DNA of 64,000 bases from Cristatella mucedo (Eukaryota > Bryozoa > Phylactolaemata > Cristatellidae), in the NCBI GenBank assembly GCA_009760855.2, contig WPIO01000020.1:1492501-1556500 (forward strand), given 5' to 3'. This document shows positions 58,901 to 64,000 of the stretch, piece after piece. Under the pieces are notes generated by a model. The model had not been told where the DNA came from, did not search any database, and saw nothing but the letters and a program-made list of their open reading frames with translations. The translations under genes were made by a program, and so were the position numbers. Position 1 is the first letter of the stretch; each line of letters begins with the position of its first letter.

Positions 58901-60774
58901 GACACTTCTCGTAAGGGTCATCGAACCAGGGGCCTCTGAATAGCCTAAGCAATATTTACACTATCTGCCTCCTGATGAGAGGCAGAAGACATACAGCACA
59001 GAGACACGGTAAGCTGGCTCTTGAGCCACTGGGCCATTTGAGCCGACCAGGAAGTTGCACAAGAGAGAGCTTGATGCCCTGCACGACCCCTTAAGCACCC
59101 CGGGCCTGTGGAGGCTCCTGCTCTTAGAAATCCTGCACACTCCGGGTTTGCATTGCTGCGACTAAATGGTAGAGTCTCGTGAGGGACACTTTAAAGCCAT
59201 AGCAGCGCAATCTGGAATCGCTCGGTTCGAGCACGACCTTAGCTGTTCCTTTTCCAGGCATACCTTTTTTTGGCAGCCTTTCTAGCCAGTCGGCAAAACA
59301 AGGTCAGCAATGACAATGCCATGTCATTTTTTATTAAGAGGATGTAGTGCCATTGGATTCACCTGCTGAATAGAGCTGCTATGGACAGCATTGCTTAGTT
59401 ACTAGTAACTTGACGATAGTCAAGTGCATGCTGGGAAGGGCATCTAAAAGCAAAGTGGTACATGCACTAGGGTCACAAAGAGATGTAAGCACAATCAGAG
59501 AGAAGCTGCAGTCGATGAGCTGATCTTACCGCGCTATTTTTAACCAACCCTGCCCATAAATCGGTCAAGAAGGTATGCTGATTTAACAGCTTCATTTATT
59601 TAGCGGCAGAAAAGCTTTCAAGGCTACAAAGCAAAGATCTTAACTACTCAGGCATACGGCTACCATGCAGACTCTCGAGTTTACTCAAATTCCCAGCTAG
59701 TGATTTTCTTTCTTTTATTTGGCCAAGCTACTTTCGAAGCTACTTTCGACCAGGTAAATTAACAAAGTAAATTCCGTGCTCCAGTCCAATCGGTGAGCAA
59801 CCGGCCTCCTATTTGTTCACCGTCCATCTTTGCAGCCCATCAAAGTCATTGTGTAAGCTGGTGCTCCTCTGGCAGTCTGCCCCGGTACAGTAATTTCAAT
59901 TTTAATCGTGATGCAGGAGTGTGTACTTGATCCAGATAACCGAGTGCGAGCTGTATCATTTTCCCCATCTTGATCAACTTTTAAATGAAGATATTTGAAA
60001 AACCGATTGAGTGAAGCCACGAAAGTCGAAGCGGCGGAGCGGCAAGGGACGACTGCGTGCAAAATGAATCAGGGGCACTGGCGCACCTCGAAGTATGTAG
60101 TTTTGATGGTTCTGGTCGGCCTCTGATCCCACCTTGATTAGGCAATCCAGGCCATCACTGTTCACGAATTCATGAACCAGGTCCTTGTCGTCCTGCAAAC
60201 GATGTGTGACGATATAATAATATATGTACGTAATTCACGTCCAGCACGTACGTGGAGAAGCAGCACAGAGCAGAGCCTGCCTACAGCTCCAAAGCTGGCT
60301 CAGACCGATCTAGCCAAAGTGTGGGCTACACAGATGGTCACGAGATTTGGGCAAGCGCACAAGCTAGCCAAGCCGAAAGCCCCATAGAGAAACGCTGCCT
60401 TAGCCTGTTCTTTTTGCTGTCCGGCATGACCAACCAACCAAAGGAAGCTATGAGGGTTTCTAGCCTATGCGATCTAAAAGCAACCCGATTAATCGAGACC
60501 GTGGCCTGAAGATAGCTGTGCAGGCCTTGCGGCCGAGAAAAGTTGGCTGCATAATACGAGGTCGGCTTCTGCTCCTTCACTGCTAGTGGCGAATCGGAAG
60601 TCAATAAATGTAGCTTTTCTAACGCAGAAGCGGAGTGACATATTTTGCCTCCGGACAGGATAGAGGCACCATCTGGCAAAATTAGCACCACCCTGGACTC
60701 TCTTACCTGGAAGATCTGCTTCAATGAAAATAGAGCACGGCGCAGCTCTCGCCCATCAGAATTTAAAAGTTTCT
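28315..60774 (-). CDS. Fhod: FHOD-family formin (partial, 19 exons in window, 5' end missing)
   Basis: Formins of the FHOD/Fhos family nucleate, cap or bundle actin filaments in stress fibres and sarcomeres; they are held inactive by an FH3-DAD contact that is released by Rho-kinase phosphorylation. Here 19 exons on the minus strand join with consistent phase into one open frame of about 1,420 codons. Approximate residues of the in-window protein are: FH3/armadillo region 1-215, low-complexity linker 227-865, FH1 polyproline 867-901, FH2 about 919-1300, DAD-like tail about 1385-1423. Diagnostic strings are [43 protein letters not shown] and KKTRGK. The start codon and GTPase-binding N-terminus were not found and probably lie past 64,000. 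The 3' end is uncertain: a donor after 28,315 leads to an unseen last exon, or the frame reads through to a stop at 28,070. The FHOD subfamily call is family knowledge matched to visible motifs; splice sites are read from the sequence. Confidence 0.93.
28727..28978 (-). mobile_element. LINE-B fragment in the last FHOD intron
   Basis: The minus strand encodes [16 protein letters not shown], diverged from LINE-B SLPQFLRNDNYSPAADY, and includes gaccgttggcgacagaagcc-type sequence. It begins about 12 bases after the donor of exon 18 and lies in the sense orientation of the gene. Confidence 0.7.
28990..29146 (-). CDS. Fhod: FHOD exon (in-window 18): C-terminal tail
   Basis: Acceptor tcattgtctgccgcgtag, donor GCAG|gtagga. 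157 nt. Encodes [20 protein letters not shown], then [20 protein letters not shown] and [12 protein letters not shown]. The pattern of a charged helix, NGYTSDVS and RRR resembles the segment between FH2 and DAD in FHODs. A LINE-B fragment begins about 12 bases after the donor. Confidence 0.85.
29459..29657 (-). CDS. Fhod: FHOD exon (in-window 17): end of FH2
   Basis: Acceptor ccgttggttgtag, donor GTCGAG|gtgcag (weak). 199 nt. Encodes [40 protein letters not shown] and [29 protein letters not shown] and the RxKTRGK basic end mark the C-terminal helix of FHOD FH2. The frame stays open past the donor to about 29,372, so read-through or a different donor is possible. Confidence 0.92.
29838..30080 (+). 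mobile_element. SINE2: tRNA-like head fused to LINE-A 3' UTR
   Basis: The head has tggcccagaggttagatgct (A box) and gtcgagggctcgagccctga (B box). It is followed by gtgggtctttgtgattcgtc and tttgtgtgcatgt, matching the LINE-A 3' UTR, then the tail with (ATT)n. Lies in FHOD intron 16, antisense to the gene, about 180 bases before the acceptor of exon 17. Confidence 0.7.
30084..30140 (+). mobile_element. LINE-A/SINE2 tail fragment
   Basis: tggatggagactaagttctc, ttggggtgctatacaaatga: a second tail directly after the previous element. Confidence 0.6.
30470..30615 (-). mobile_element. LINE-A tail fragment
   Basis: Twelve or so ATT units (minus strand), then tail and the ttgcagcaaatg region, ending at tcatgcttgaaag in the 3' UTR. 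Sense to FHOD, in intron 16. Confidence 0.85.
30935..31060 (-). mobile_element. SINE1 (tRNA-derived)
   Basis: The minus strand has B box cgtgggttcgagtcatgc and body ending tgatagctgttaaggctctt. Diverged; the A box is poor. Confidence 0.65.
31061..32529. other. FHOD intron 16 interior; possible old retroelement
   Basis: No gene. The minus strand near 31,950-32,010 reads [14 protein letters not shown], reminiscent of a broken zinc knuckle, and an unassigned minus-strand open frame lies at 32,113-32,373. Too little to identify. Confidence 0.3.
32530..33065 (+). mobile_element. LINE-B 3' end
   Basis: The plus strand encodes [40 protein letters not shown] and [16 protein letters not shown], then the 3' terminus with ggaaatacattacatcacat. 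Antisense to FHOD. Confidence 0.85.
33280..33470 (-). CDS. Fhod: FHOD exon (in-window 16): FH2
   Basis: Acceptor gtcgcagacgaagcttacag-type site ending cttacag, donor AACAG|gtgagc. 191 nt. Encodes [20 protein letters not shown], a coiled segment, then [20 protein letters not shown] and GRIMN. Ends two bases into an Arg codon. The acceptor has a weak pyrimidine tract, but the phase fits both sides. Confidence 0.93.
33471..35346. other. FHOD intron 15, no recognised element
   Basis: 1.9 kb without gene or clear repeat. A (CT)-rich run (tctctctctctatctctctt) at 35,274-35,308 lies just downstream of the exon 15 donor, which is at 35,346. Confidence 0.5.
35347..35508 (-). CDS. Fhod: FHOD exon (in-window 15): FH2
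   Basis: Acceptor cattttatgttgcag-like (tttatgttgcag), donor AAG|gtgaga. 162 nt, phase 0-0. Encodes [20 protein letters not shown] then [20 protein letters not shown] and [14 protein letters not shown]. The VKDTVHK / SLLHHVC / SSDLYSE strings are FHOD-specific within formins. Confidence 0.97.
35685..35804 (-). CDS. Fhod: FHOD exon (in-window 14): FH2 core
   Basis: Acceptor ataaccgcattttag, donor CAG|gttagt. 120 nt, phase 0-0. Encodes [20 protein letters not shown] then [26 protein letters not shown] is the FH2 hallmark found across formins. Confidence 0.97.
36000..36041. repeat. 20-bp tandem duplication beside an FHOD donor
   Basis: ggtgcgccccagttgccac occurs twice, followed by a partial third start (ggcgcg), 27-68 bases downstream of the exon 13 donor. 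Confidence 0.8.
36068..36253 (-). CDS. Fhod: FHOD exon (in-window 13): FH2
   Basis: Acceptor tgacattgtag, donor AAG|gtgcgc. 186 nt, phase 0-0. Encodes [20 protein letters not shown], then [20 protein letters not shown] and [16 protein letters not shown]. The donor is followed by a tandemly duplicated ~20-bp motif (36,000-36,041). Confidence 0.95.
36478..36618 (-). mobile_element. SINE1 in FHOD intron 12
   Basis: The minus strand has tcttagcccaaaaggtgaag (A-box region), ggtcgcgagttcgagtcccg (B box) and body ttaaggctcttctgccaata. Confidence 0.75.
37016..37195 (+). mobile_element. SINE1, well preserved, in FHOD intron 12
   Basis: gtgagccgtgatggcacacc (A box), perfect 11-bp stem cacgacctcgg/ccgaggtcgtg, B box gtgggttcgattcctgc, body gctgtgatagccgtaaaagg and end tctgtcgctatacaaaaaga. 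It ends about 57 bases from exon 12, antisense to FHOD, and forms an inverted pair with the SINE1 at 36,478. Confidence 0.85.
37252..37404 (-). CDS. Fhod: FHOD exon (in-window 12): FH2
   Basis: Acceptor ctgtgctcttgcag, donor GAG|gtaagc. 153 nt, phase 0-0. Encodes [20 protein letters not shown] then [20 protein letters not shown]. The KRSNAINI motif contains the isoleucine region that formin FH2 domains use to bind actin. A SINE1 copy ends about 57 bases downstream of the donor. Confidence 0.95.
37735..37865 (-). mobile_element. LINE-B 3' terminus
   Basis: tgtaatgtaatgtatctctg is the reverse complement of the LINE-B end with a doubled tail unit, followed by the shared 3' UTR to ttcggtagccaacagactt. 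Confidence 0.8.
38094..38305 (-). mobile_element. Candidate LTR (212 bp) with primer-binding-like site
   Basis: The minus strand starts TGTCGGGGCTAC and ends GGTGACA. It has a TATTAAAAAG box-like motif and AATAAAGCTGG downstream, and is followed after 5 bases by TGGTACCAGGTGGCGCCC, which could pair with a tRNA 3' end. This is the layout of a Ty3/gypsy-type 5' LTR. No second LTR or gag/pol was found next to it; the frame at 38,272-38,511 on the same strand is unassigned. Confidence 0.4.
38630..39480 (-). mobile_element. LINE-A, youngest-looking copy
   Basis: A single minus-strand open frame of 223 codons covers [60 protein letters not shown] and [20 protein letters not shown] down to the ORF2 stop. 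An intact 3' UTR and (ATT)n tail at 38,635 follow. 5'-truncated before the RT core. Sits in FHOD intron 11 in sense orientation. Confidence 0.92.
40063..40840 (+). mobile_element. hAT-type transposase remnant
   Basis: 40,063-40,263 reads [22 protein letters not shown], and 40,448-40,840 reads [20 protein letters not shown] then [20 protein letters not shown], the C-terminal hAT dimerisation region (family pattern: LLTxPxxxAxxERxFS, then LRxTM). Stops between the two pieces show decay. Terminal repeats and 8-bp target duplication not identified. Confidence 0.65.
41197..41270. repeat. CAG-rich repeats (CTG on the FHOD strand)
   Basis: gcagcagtagtagcagcagc continuing to about 41,233 (roughly eight pure CAG units), then a second run of six CAG at 41,252-41,270. 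Located about 245 bases downstream of the FH1 exon donor. Confidence 0.85.
41514..42588 (-). CDS. Fhod: FHOD exon (in-window 11): FH1 polyproline and start of FH2
   Basis: Acceptor cggtgcctttcag, donor AAG|gtgagc. 1,075 nt, the largest exon and strongly GC-rich. After a long Ala/Ser/Val linker it encodes three proline runs of 6, 7 and 6 residues (about 41,741-41,850), the FH1 segment that binds profilin-actin and SH3/WW partners. The FH2 lasso and linker start follows: [11 protein letters not shown] (the W/x/E-V signature), GTIWKNL and LCHLFESRS. The segment [19 protein letters not shown] before FH1 is a further FHOD-type conserved patch. FH1 is short compared with Diaphanous-type formins, as is usual for FHODs. 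Confidence 0.95.
42775..42949 (-). CDS. Fhod: FHOD exon (in-window 10): linker
   Basis: Acceptor cttgtgctgtgtag, donor ATGCG|gtaggc. 175 nt. Encodes [20 protein letters not shown] and continues to [11 protein letters not shown]. This exon is required for frame: exon 9 ends in phase 1 while exon 11 needs phase 2, and only with this exon do both joins work. Confidence 0.75.
43021..43320. repeat. (CATA)n and (CA)n microsatellites
   Basis: Tetranucleotide catacatacata at 43,028-43,083, CA dinucleotides at 43,200-43,260 and 43,283-43,319 separated by a TATA-rich spacer. In FHOD intron 9, beside exon 10. Confidence 0.95.
43325..43722 (+). mobile_element. LINE-B 3' end
   Basis: Diverged coding remnant, then the shared 3' UTR (gatacaaaactctcctgctt, taacacccaattagtctttg) and terminus ggagatacattacattacat. 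Antisense to FHOD. Confidence 0.8.
43852..43901. repeat. (GA)n microsatellite
   Basis: About 20 GA units. The following 43,902-44,922 (rest of intron 9) holds no recognised gene or element. Confidence 0.95.
44923..45105 (-). CDS. Fhod: FHOD exon (in-window 9): linker
   Basis: Acceptor ctgcctgcatgtcag, donor ATAG|gtgagg. 183 nt. Encodes [20 protein letters not shown], a basic Gln-rich segment, then an acidic and Ala-rich stretch ending STVGDI. No conserved domain. Supported by matching phases (1 in, 1 out) and GT/AG sites. Confidence 0.75.
45665..46115 (-). mobile_element. LINE-A 3' end in FHOD intron 8
   Basis: Minus-strand (ATT)n, tail, 3' UTR, and ORF2 end with [20 protein letters not shown] and [20 protein letters not shown]. 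Sense to FHOD. Confidence 0.88.
46350..46545 (+). mobile_element. LINE RT motif C fragment
   Basis: [20 protein letters not shown] then [17 protein letters not shown]: a YADD motif in which the first Asp is Gly, with an internal deletion before KPSKTELL. 46,546-47,841 shows nothing further. Confidence 0.7.
47842..48149 (-). CDS. Fhod: FHOD exon (in-window 8): Ala-rich linker
   Basis: Acceptor cgtgttcttgcag, donor CAGTCGA|gtgagt. 308 nt. Continues the charged helix ([12 protein letters not shown]), then a run of seven alanines encoded by interrupted GCN repeats, then [16 protein letters not shown]. Phase 2 in, phase 1 out, consistent with both neighbours. Low-complexity, so family assignment is by frame and context. 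Confidence 0.8.
48150..49237. other. FHOD intron 7
   Basis: About 1.1 kb. No mobile element recognised; open frames on the plus strand are shadows of exons 7 and 8 or compositional. Confidence 0.5.
49238..49747 (-). CDS. Fhod: FHOD exon (in-window 7): Ser/Ala/Gln-rich linker
   Basis: Acceptor tgattgctttcag, donor GCGAGC|gtgagt. 510 nt. Begins [20 protein letters not shown] and continues through a Ser, Gly, Ala and Gln-rich disordered stretch to [12 protein letters not shown], the start of a charged helical segment. The linker between FH3 and FH1 is the least conserved part of FHODs, so assignment rests on phase continuity on both sides and the downstream charged motif. Confidence 0.85.
49964..50095 (+). 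mobile_element. SINE2
   Basis: ggccccatgggtgaggtgct (A box), gaggtcgtcggctcgagccc (B box), then tail tgcctgggtagagattaggt and tagggcgctgcaccaatgaa matching the LINE-A 3' terminus. In FHOD intron 6. Confidence 0.65.
50545..50750 (-). CDS. Fhod: FHOD exon (in-window 6): end of FH3 region
   Basis: Acceptor tatggctttgcag, donor ATCAG|gtgaga. Encodes [20 protein letters not shown], then a stretch with [19 protein letters not shown] and an acidic end [16 protein letters not shown]. This closes the armadillo fold in FHODs. Ends two bases into an Arg codon. 206 nt. Confidence 0.95.
51118..51212 (-). CDS. Fhod: FHOD exon (in-window 5): FH3 armadillo region
   Basis: Acceptor cattcgttcatacag, donor AAG|gtgagc. 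Encodes [20 protein letters not shown] and [11 protein letters not shown]. Starts two bases into a codon, ends in phase 0. The 3.9-kb intron before it (51,213-55,118) is full of LINE-A and LINE-B remnants. 95 nt. Confidence 0.93.
51213..52619. other. FHOD intron 4, distal part
   Basis: No gene. A tRNA-like B box gtgggttcgagccccttacc at about 52,366-52,385 may mark a very old SINE. Confidence 0.4.
52620..52765 (+). mobile_element. Very old LINE-B 3' terminus
   Basis: Aligns in order with the LINE-B end: gctttgagtggactatggaa, aaccctccagctcgacacct, then a ggcgaggtacatacat terminus. Roughly 30 percent different by eye. Confidence 0.5.
53400..53530. repeat. G/A-rich minisatellite, ~16-bp unit
   Basis: gggagggagagagggggagg repeats about four to five times between 53,430 and 53,515, within a longer purine-only tract. 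Confidence 0.85.
53785..53925 (+). mobile_element. LINE-A 3' fragment
   Basis: ccatgttattcatgctgttt, cgcgtttccccttgcagcaa, tail and (ATT)n. Confidence 0.85.
54045..54800 (-). mobile_element. LINE-A, older copy
   Basis: Minus-strand tail at 54,050-54,125, 3' UTR, and decayed ORF2 end recognisable through ggctggagccagagaatgaa (54,518) to the CNSLLTG region (54,720) and further to about 54,800. Confidence 0.75.
55119..55230 (-). CDS. Fhod: FHOD exon (in-window 4): FH3 armadillo region
   Basis: Acceptor ttttgtcttctag, donor AGAT|gtaagc. Encodes [20 protein letters not shown] then [17 protein letters not shown]. The split codon at the 3' end becomes TGT (Cys) after splicing; from memory, vertebrate FHODs have Gly there. 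The other possible GTs nearby do not keep frame. 112 nt. Confidence 0.93.
56037..56140. repeat. GTGAGGCGGGCCA-type minisatellite
   Basis: Irregular units of about 12-16 bp based on cagtgaggtgggc (gtgaggcggacaagtgaggt, gaggtgggccagtgatgcgg), about seven in all. Confidence 0.75.
56812..56890 (+). mobile_element. LINE-A/SINE2 tail fragment
   Basis: ggattgagacttggttctct, tggagcgccatataaagtat and a degenerate ATT tail. Confidence 0.55.
57095..57830 (-). mobile_element. LINE-C, old copy reaching the RT palm/thumb region
   Basis: Minus strand: [20 protein letters not shown] and [20 protein letters not shown] (57,251-57,541). Further upstream sequence matches SKLSRM/LNDDK and NPDFILC, aligned with 23,390-23,540 and 7,950-8,110. 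A small (GA)n at 57,776-57,791 sits where LINE-A has gcgagagggag. Confidence 0.65.
58109..58280 (+). mobile_element. SINE1 in FHOD intron 3
   Basis: gtgagccgtgatggcacact, cgaggtcgtgggttcgattc and ctgtcgctatacaaaaagaa. Nearly identical to 37,016-37,195 except for changes in the first stem arm (cacgacatcga). Confidence 0.85.
58626..58720 (-). CDS. Fhod: FHOD exon (in-window 3): FH3 armadillo region
   Basis: Acceptor tttgttttgttag, donor AAG|gtaagc. With the preceding G it encodes [20 protein letters not shown] and [12 protein letters not shown], a near-exact family match. 95 nt, starts two bases into a codon, ends in phase 0. Intron 2 upstream (58,721-60,086) holds only a SINE1 tail fragment. 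Confidence 0.95.
59576..59625 (-). mobile_element. SINE1 3' end fragment
   Basis: The minus strand gccttgaaagcttttctgcc then gctaaataaatgaagctgtt matches the SINE1 body end. The rest of intron 2 shows nothing recognised. Confidence 0.5.
60087..60192 (-). CDS. Fhod: FHOD exon (in-window 2): FH3 armadillo region
   Basis: Acceptor catcgtttgcag, donor CGAG|gtgcgc. Encodes [20 protein letters not shown] followed by [15 protein letters not shown], among the most conserved FH3 stretches of FHOD proteins. Starts in phase 0 and ends with one base of an Ala codon that is completed in the next exon. 106 nt. Confidence 0.95.
60707..60774 (-). CDS. Fhod: FHOD exon (in-window 1): FH3 region
   Basis: Acceptor cctgttcactctttgtag, donor CAG|gtaaga. 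It starts with two bases of a split codon and encodes [19 protein letters not shown] plus IFQ, the conserved FHOD segment just after the GTPase-binding part. The phase-1 start shows that a coding exon must precede it at higher coordinates. 68 nt. Confidence 0.9.
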
Positions 60775-61024
60775 CTACAAAGAGTGAACAGGACTAAGAC
60801 TTGCTGGTAGCACACACAACTTCCCATACCGATGGTCACAGGGCAGTGAGGCGACCCAGCTGCTAGATCAACATAACAGGGCTTGCCCCCCTCCACTGGT
60901 TTAGGAGCAGGCGAGAAAACCTGCCGAAGTGAGGCAAATCGACGGTACGGGACAGGCCATGATGGTCGCATTACTTTGTTGCACTACAAGGAAGCACGTT
61001 CACGTCACATACAAAGAACAAAAC

Positions 61025-61130
61025 AGAGAGAGACAGACAGACAGACAGAGACGGACAGACGGATGGAGAGACAGACGGAGAGACCGACAGAGAGACAGAT
61101 AGAGAGAGACAGACAGTCAGACAGACACGG
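61025..61130. repeat. (GACA)n-type imperfect microsatellite
   Basis: gagagacagacagacagaca with interspersed ggac and agag units over about 105 bp. Confidence 0.9.
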
Positions 61131-61861
61131 GCTGGCAGAGAACAAAAGCTGCAGGCCTCTCGGTATGAGCTTTGCAAGGCTTGAGCACCTGTTCATTCGT
61201 GCAATCTTACAAGCATTAACAGCACCGACTATGCAACGTTTAATTGGCTGACATCTCACGGTCATATCTGACGACGATATATGCATTGTCCAGATATGCC
61301 GAATCAAACGGAGCTCATGCTAATGAAAGAACAAGCATACTAATTCCAGGGCATTCTCAGGGGGAAGGGAAGCATACACGCAAAACGTCATAGTGCAAAA
61401 GTACGCCCTAGTTGACTGTCACAAAATGATACAGTGGCACTTGGCCTGCATGCCAGCTTTAAGAAGTATACTGAGAAAGGGAAGAAACTTCGCATGGGAG
61501 GTTACCAGGAGCATGATCCTTAAAGAAATTCCCGTCGGAAAACAAGTAATATGGGGTAAAGCGATGGTGCAAGACAGCATACTGGGGCGAGACCTTTTGT
61601 GTGTCAGACCATCGCTGTCTGAGCTAAGAGCCGAGTGACTTGACGAAGTCGTACTGAAAATAGGCCCTTATGGATCGATCGCGTGCAGCACTCGAAGTAG
61701 CACGCTACACATAGTCTCGCACAGGTGGAAAAGCACCGACGCATGCTCAAATGCACAAGCCTGCTCCAAAACCGGACATTGGTGAGAGAAGGAAGGAAGG
61801 CAGCCATGCTTTTTTTTGAGTCCCGAGCAGATGTTTTGACTGCCCTCGAATGACTGACTTA

Positions 61862-61987
61862 AAAAGTACCTTTAAAGAGATTTTAGTTCTCCGAGGGCAT
61901 TTTCCTTTGCAGCAAATGTAAAGCACTTAGAAAGAGATTGAGTTCTCTGAGGGCGCCTTATCAAGTGCATTATTATTATTATTATAT
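61862..61987 (+). mobile_element. Two LINE-A tails in tandem
   Basis: First ctttaaagagattttagttc (no ATT run), then cctttgcagcaaatgtaaag with full tail and (ATT)n. Probably an insertion into an older tail. Confidence 0.75.
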
Positions 61988-62628
61988 CAAATATATATTA
62001 CTATTATTCGCATTATTATTTAAAAACAAATGCATTTTGCAACGTATTATAAATGCAGTCCACAGCATCGCCCATGCAACAACAAGCTTCCGGGATAATT
62101 TAGGACTTTTAGAGAACATTAAAAAGACGGCGGCTACCAAGCTTTGCACTGATGCTGCTAGTATGGGCCACGTAAGCAGCCATACAGCTGACATGCGAGG
62201 CCTAGCAGCCGGGTGCGGCAGGGCTGTTGCAGCTCCACGTGCATATGTGACTGCAGCCAGCCGATGTCGCATCCTGGGGGAGCAATGGGAAGCTGTGGAG
62301 AGCCAACAGAAGCCAACTGAAACACTGCTGATACACTTGCAGGCATCCAGGGAGGCAGAACACGACTTTGGGAAGGCGAAGCAGCAGACGATCAATCCAA
62401 GCCTCTCAGCTCCCCTCTGACCAACTTGGACGGCATGCTGATAGTGCACCACCAGCTGTGTCAAGCGCTGCTGCTACTGGAGATCGGCAAAGGATCGTGT
62501 AGCATTGCAAATGCATTCTGATCGGCAGCCTTAATCTATGATCAGTAGCATAGGCTGCTGTAGCACCTGCTCCCAGCATGGTTTGCAAAAATATTGCAGC
62601 CTGCTGGCACCGCAACGAAATACCCTGC

Positions 62629-62795
62629 AGCTAGGTAAGGCGGTTGCTTTTCACGACCTCGGCCCCGAGGTCGTGAGTTCGAATCCTGCGGTGGGCGATC
62701 CTTTATCGCCACTGCAAGCGGTGGTGATAGCCGTAAAGGCTCTTCTGTCGCTATACAAAAAGAGGCTGTTAAATCAGCTAGTATTTTTTTTATTT
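62629..62795 (+). mobile_element. SINE1, head-truncated
   Basis: Starts inside the A box (ctaggtaaggcggttgcttt), stem cacgacctcgg/ccgaggtcgtg, B box gtgagttcgaatcctgc, complete body to gaggctgttaaatcagctag, followed by a T-rich tract. Confidence 0.8.
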
Positions 62796-63002
62796 TTTTT
62801 TATTTTTATATTATTTATTAATTTTTTTTTCTTCAGACTAAGCATCTCAGCAATCGTCTTCGGAAGGGGGCACTTATGGAATCGTAAAGGCACTTTCATT
62901 CCTCTGCTCCCTCGTCGTCGAGGTGAGCCAAACCCAACATCTGCATCAACAACATTTAAAAAGAAGCCAAAAACTCACACGTCCTCATACTACCACTACT
63001 AC

Positions 63003-63070
63003 TACTAATAATAACACACTCAATAAAGTACGCTCAGAGAACTCTATCTCTTTCTAGGAACTTTACATTC
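63003..63070 (-). mobile_element. LINE-A tail-only fragment
   Basis: Minus-strand ATT/GTT units, then taaagtacgctcagagaact and ctatctctttctaggaactt. Confidence 0.65.
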
Positions 63071-64000
63071 CTTCAAAGCTTTTGCTTGTTTGTCTGAATT
63101 GTCTTTCGTGTGCTCGTATGGTGAAATTTACACGCGTCAATTCCCGCAAATGAAAAGAGCAGAGAAAAAGAATGAGCTCTCTTACGGTACTTATACGCGT
63201 TTTCTTTTTATCCTTCTTATTCCTAATCACATTCGCCTAACGCATGGGGGAGAATCGAGCGGCATTGCGTTCCACCAGTTATGTTCTCGTCTGCTGGCTA
63301 CTATTTATCGGCAACAGCCAATCGACAACAGAAGCCGAGCGGCAAGTCTTGTCGGCAAGAAGCATCAGCTGCACCGGTCTTAGCTACATCGGACTCCAAT
63401 CCTGCAAAAGCTGGTTTGACCGAAGTGGCCACTGCAGCTGCAGCAATCGTGTACCTCTTGTATTCAAGACACGAGCAATCGCAGGCGAGTGCACACCTGA
63501 GCGCCTCGAACACACTAGTACATGCCGTTCAAACAGTCTTACAACCAGCCTCAGCTAAGCAGGGGGCACTGCTAGTGCGATGCATGCACACTCGAATGAG
63601 GCCGGGCGCTATCTGCACTTCGAAGGAGTGAGCGGTTGGCAGCAGCACAGCGATCCAAGGAATCAGGCGACCACTTTGGGCAGTGGAACCGACCAACTGG
63701 AGCTCAAGGGCCTACCATACAGAGGACAGTCCAAACAAACAACGGGCCTCTGTCGAAGCAGGCCACCTGTGATCGGCCAATCGGCCGACAAGGGACCTTG
63801 TTCTGACACCTGCAGCCGAGTAAATAGGCTTGGCATTGTCAGCATGAACAAACTAACAGGCTACTGGCATTGAATAGGAGGTGTACAGCAGTCTCAAAGT
63901 AAGTCTGACAAAACAAGTGGATTATTAATGGCCATTAGCCACTGCCGGAATCATCTTCATAGAGGGGGAAGACAGCAGCCACCGGCTGGCTGTGCAGTTA

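Larger units (their letters stand above)
60775..64000. other. Expected FHOD intron or 5' flank; upstream exon not found
   Basis: Exon 1 in this window starts in phase 1, so coding sequence must lie upstream on the minus strand. Reading all minus-strand frames here gave no ILRTQL- or VRV-type FHOD N-terminal sequence. Open frames at 61,938-62,420 and 63,244-63,873 lack conserved features. Confidence 0.5.

Noticed and set aside
61938-62420. Plus-strand 160-codon open frame
   Set aside because: Starts inside a LINE-A (ATT)n tail, no splice context, no conserved motif.

Overview
This is a window of animal nuclear DNA. One long spliced gene lies on the minus strand, and most of the rest is transposable-element debris and simple repeats. 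The evidence for an animal is a gene split into at least 19 short exons with GT/AG boundaries, a product that matches the FHOD (Fhos) formin family, and many copies of ATT-tailed CR1/L2-like LINEs, tRNA-derived SINEs, and Tc1 and hAT remnants. The species cannot be named from the sequence. No bacterial operon, rRNA or plain tRNA gene was seen.

Layout. 1-28 kb is gene-poor: LINE fragments in both orientations, a Tc1/mariner remnant (2.3-2.6 kb), a GA-rich satellite (8.1-8.4 kb), one isolated exon-like segment (9.57-9.64 kb), a large inverted duplication built of diverged ~170-bp monomers (12.9-17.9 kb), a LINE with its reverse-transcriptase motifs (19.9-21.5 kb), and a TA-cored hairpin element (24.5-24.95 kb). 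28-60.8 kb holds the FHOD gene, read right to left. 60.8-64 kb should be intron or 5' flank of the same gene; no further exon was recognised there, so the N-terminal GTPase-binding part probably lies beyond the right edge.

The FHOD gene. All 18 splice junctions in the model keep phase and join into one frame of about 1,420 codons. The order is: end of the N-terminal FH3/armadillo region (60,774-50,545), a Ser/Ala/Gln-rich linker (49,747-42,775), a large exon with the polyproline FH1 segment and the start of FH2 (42,588-41,514), the rest of FH2 (37,404-29,459), then a C-terminal tail with an acidic/basic DAD-like segment (29,146-28,315). The product would be an autoinhibited actin nucleator or bundler.

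Mobile elements. I name three LINE groups for bookkeeping. LINE-A ends in a conserved 3' tail followed by (ATT)n. LINE-B ends in GGAGATACATTACATT. LINE-C is an older relative of A. At least two SINE families occur. SINE1 has a tRNA-like head and a body ending in CGCTATACAAA. SINE2 has a tRNA-like head fused to the LINE-A 3' end, which suggests it is mobilised by LINE-A machinery. Several elements lie within tens of bases of FHOD splice sites.
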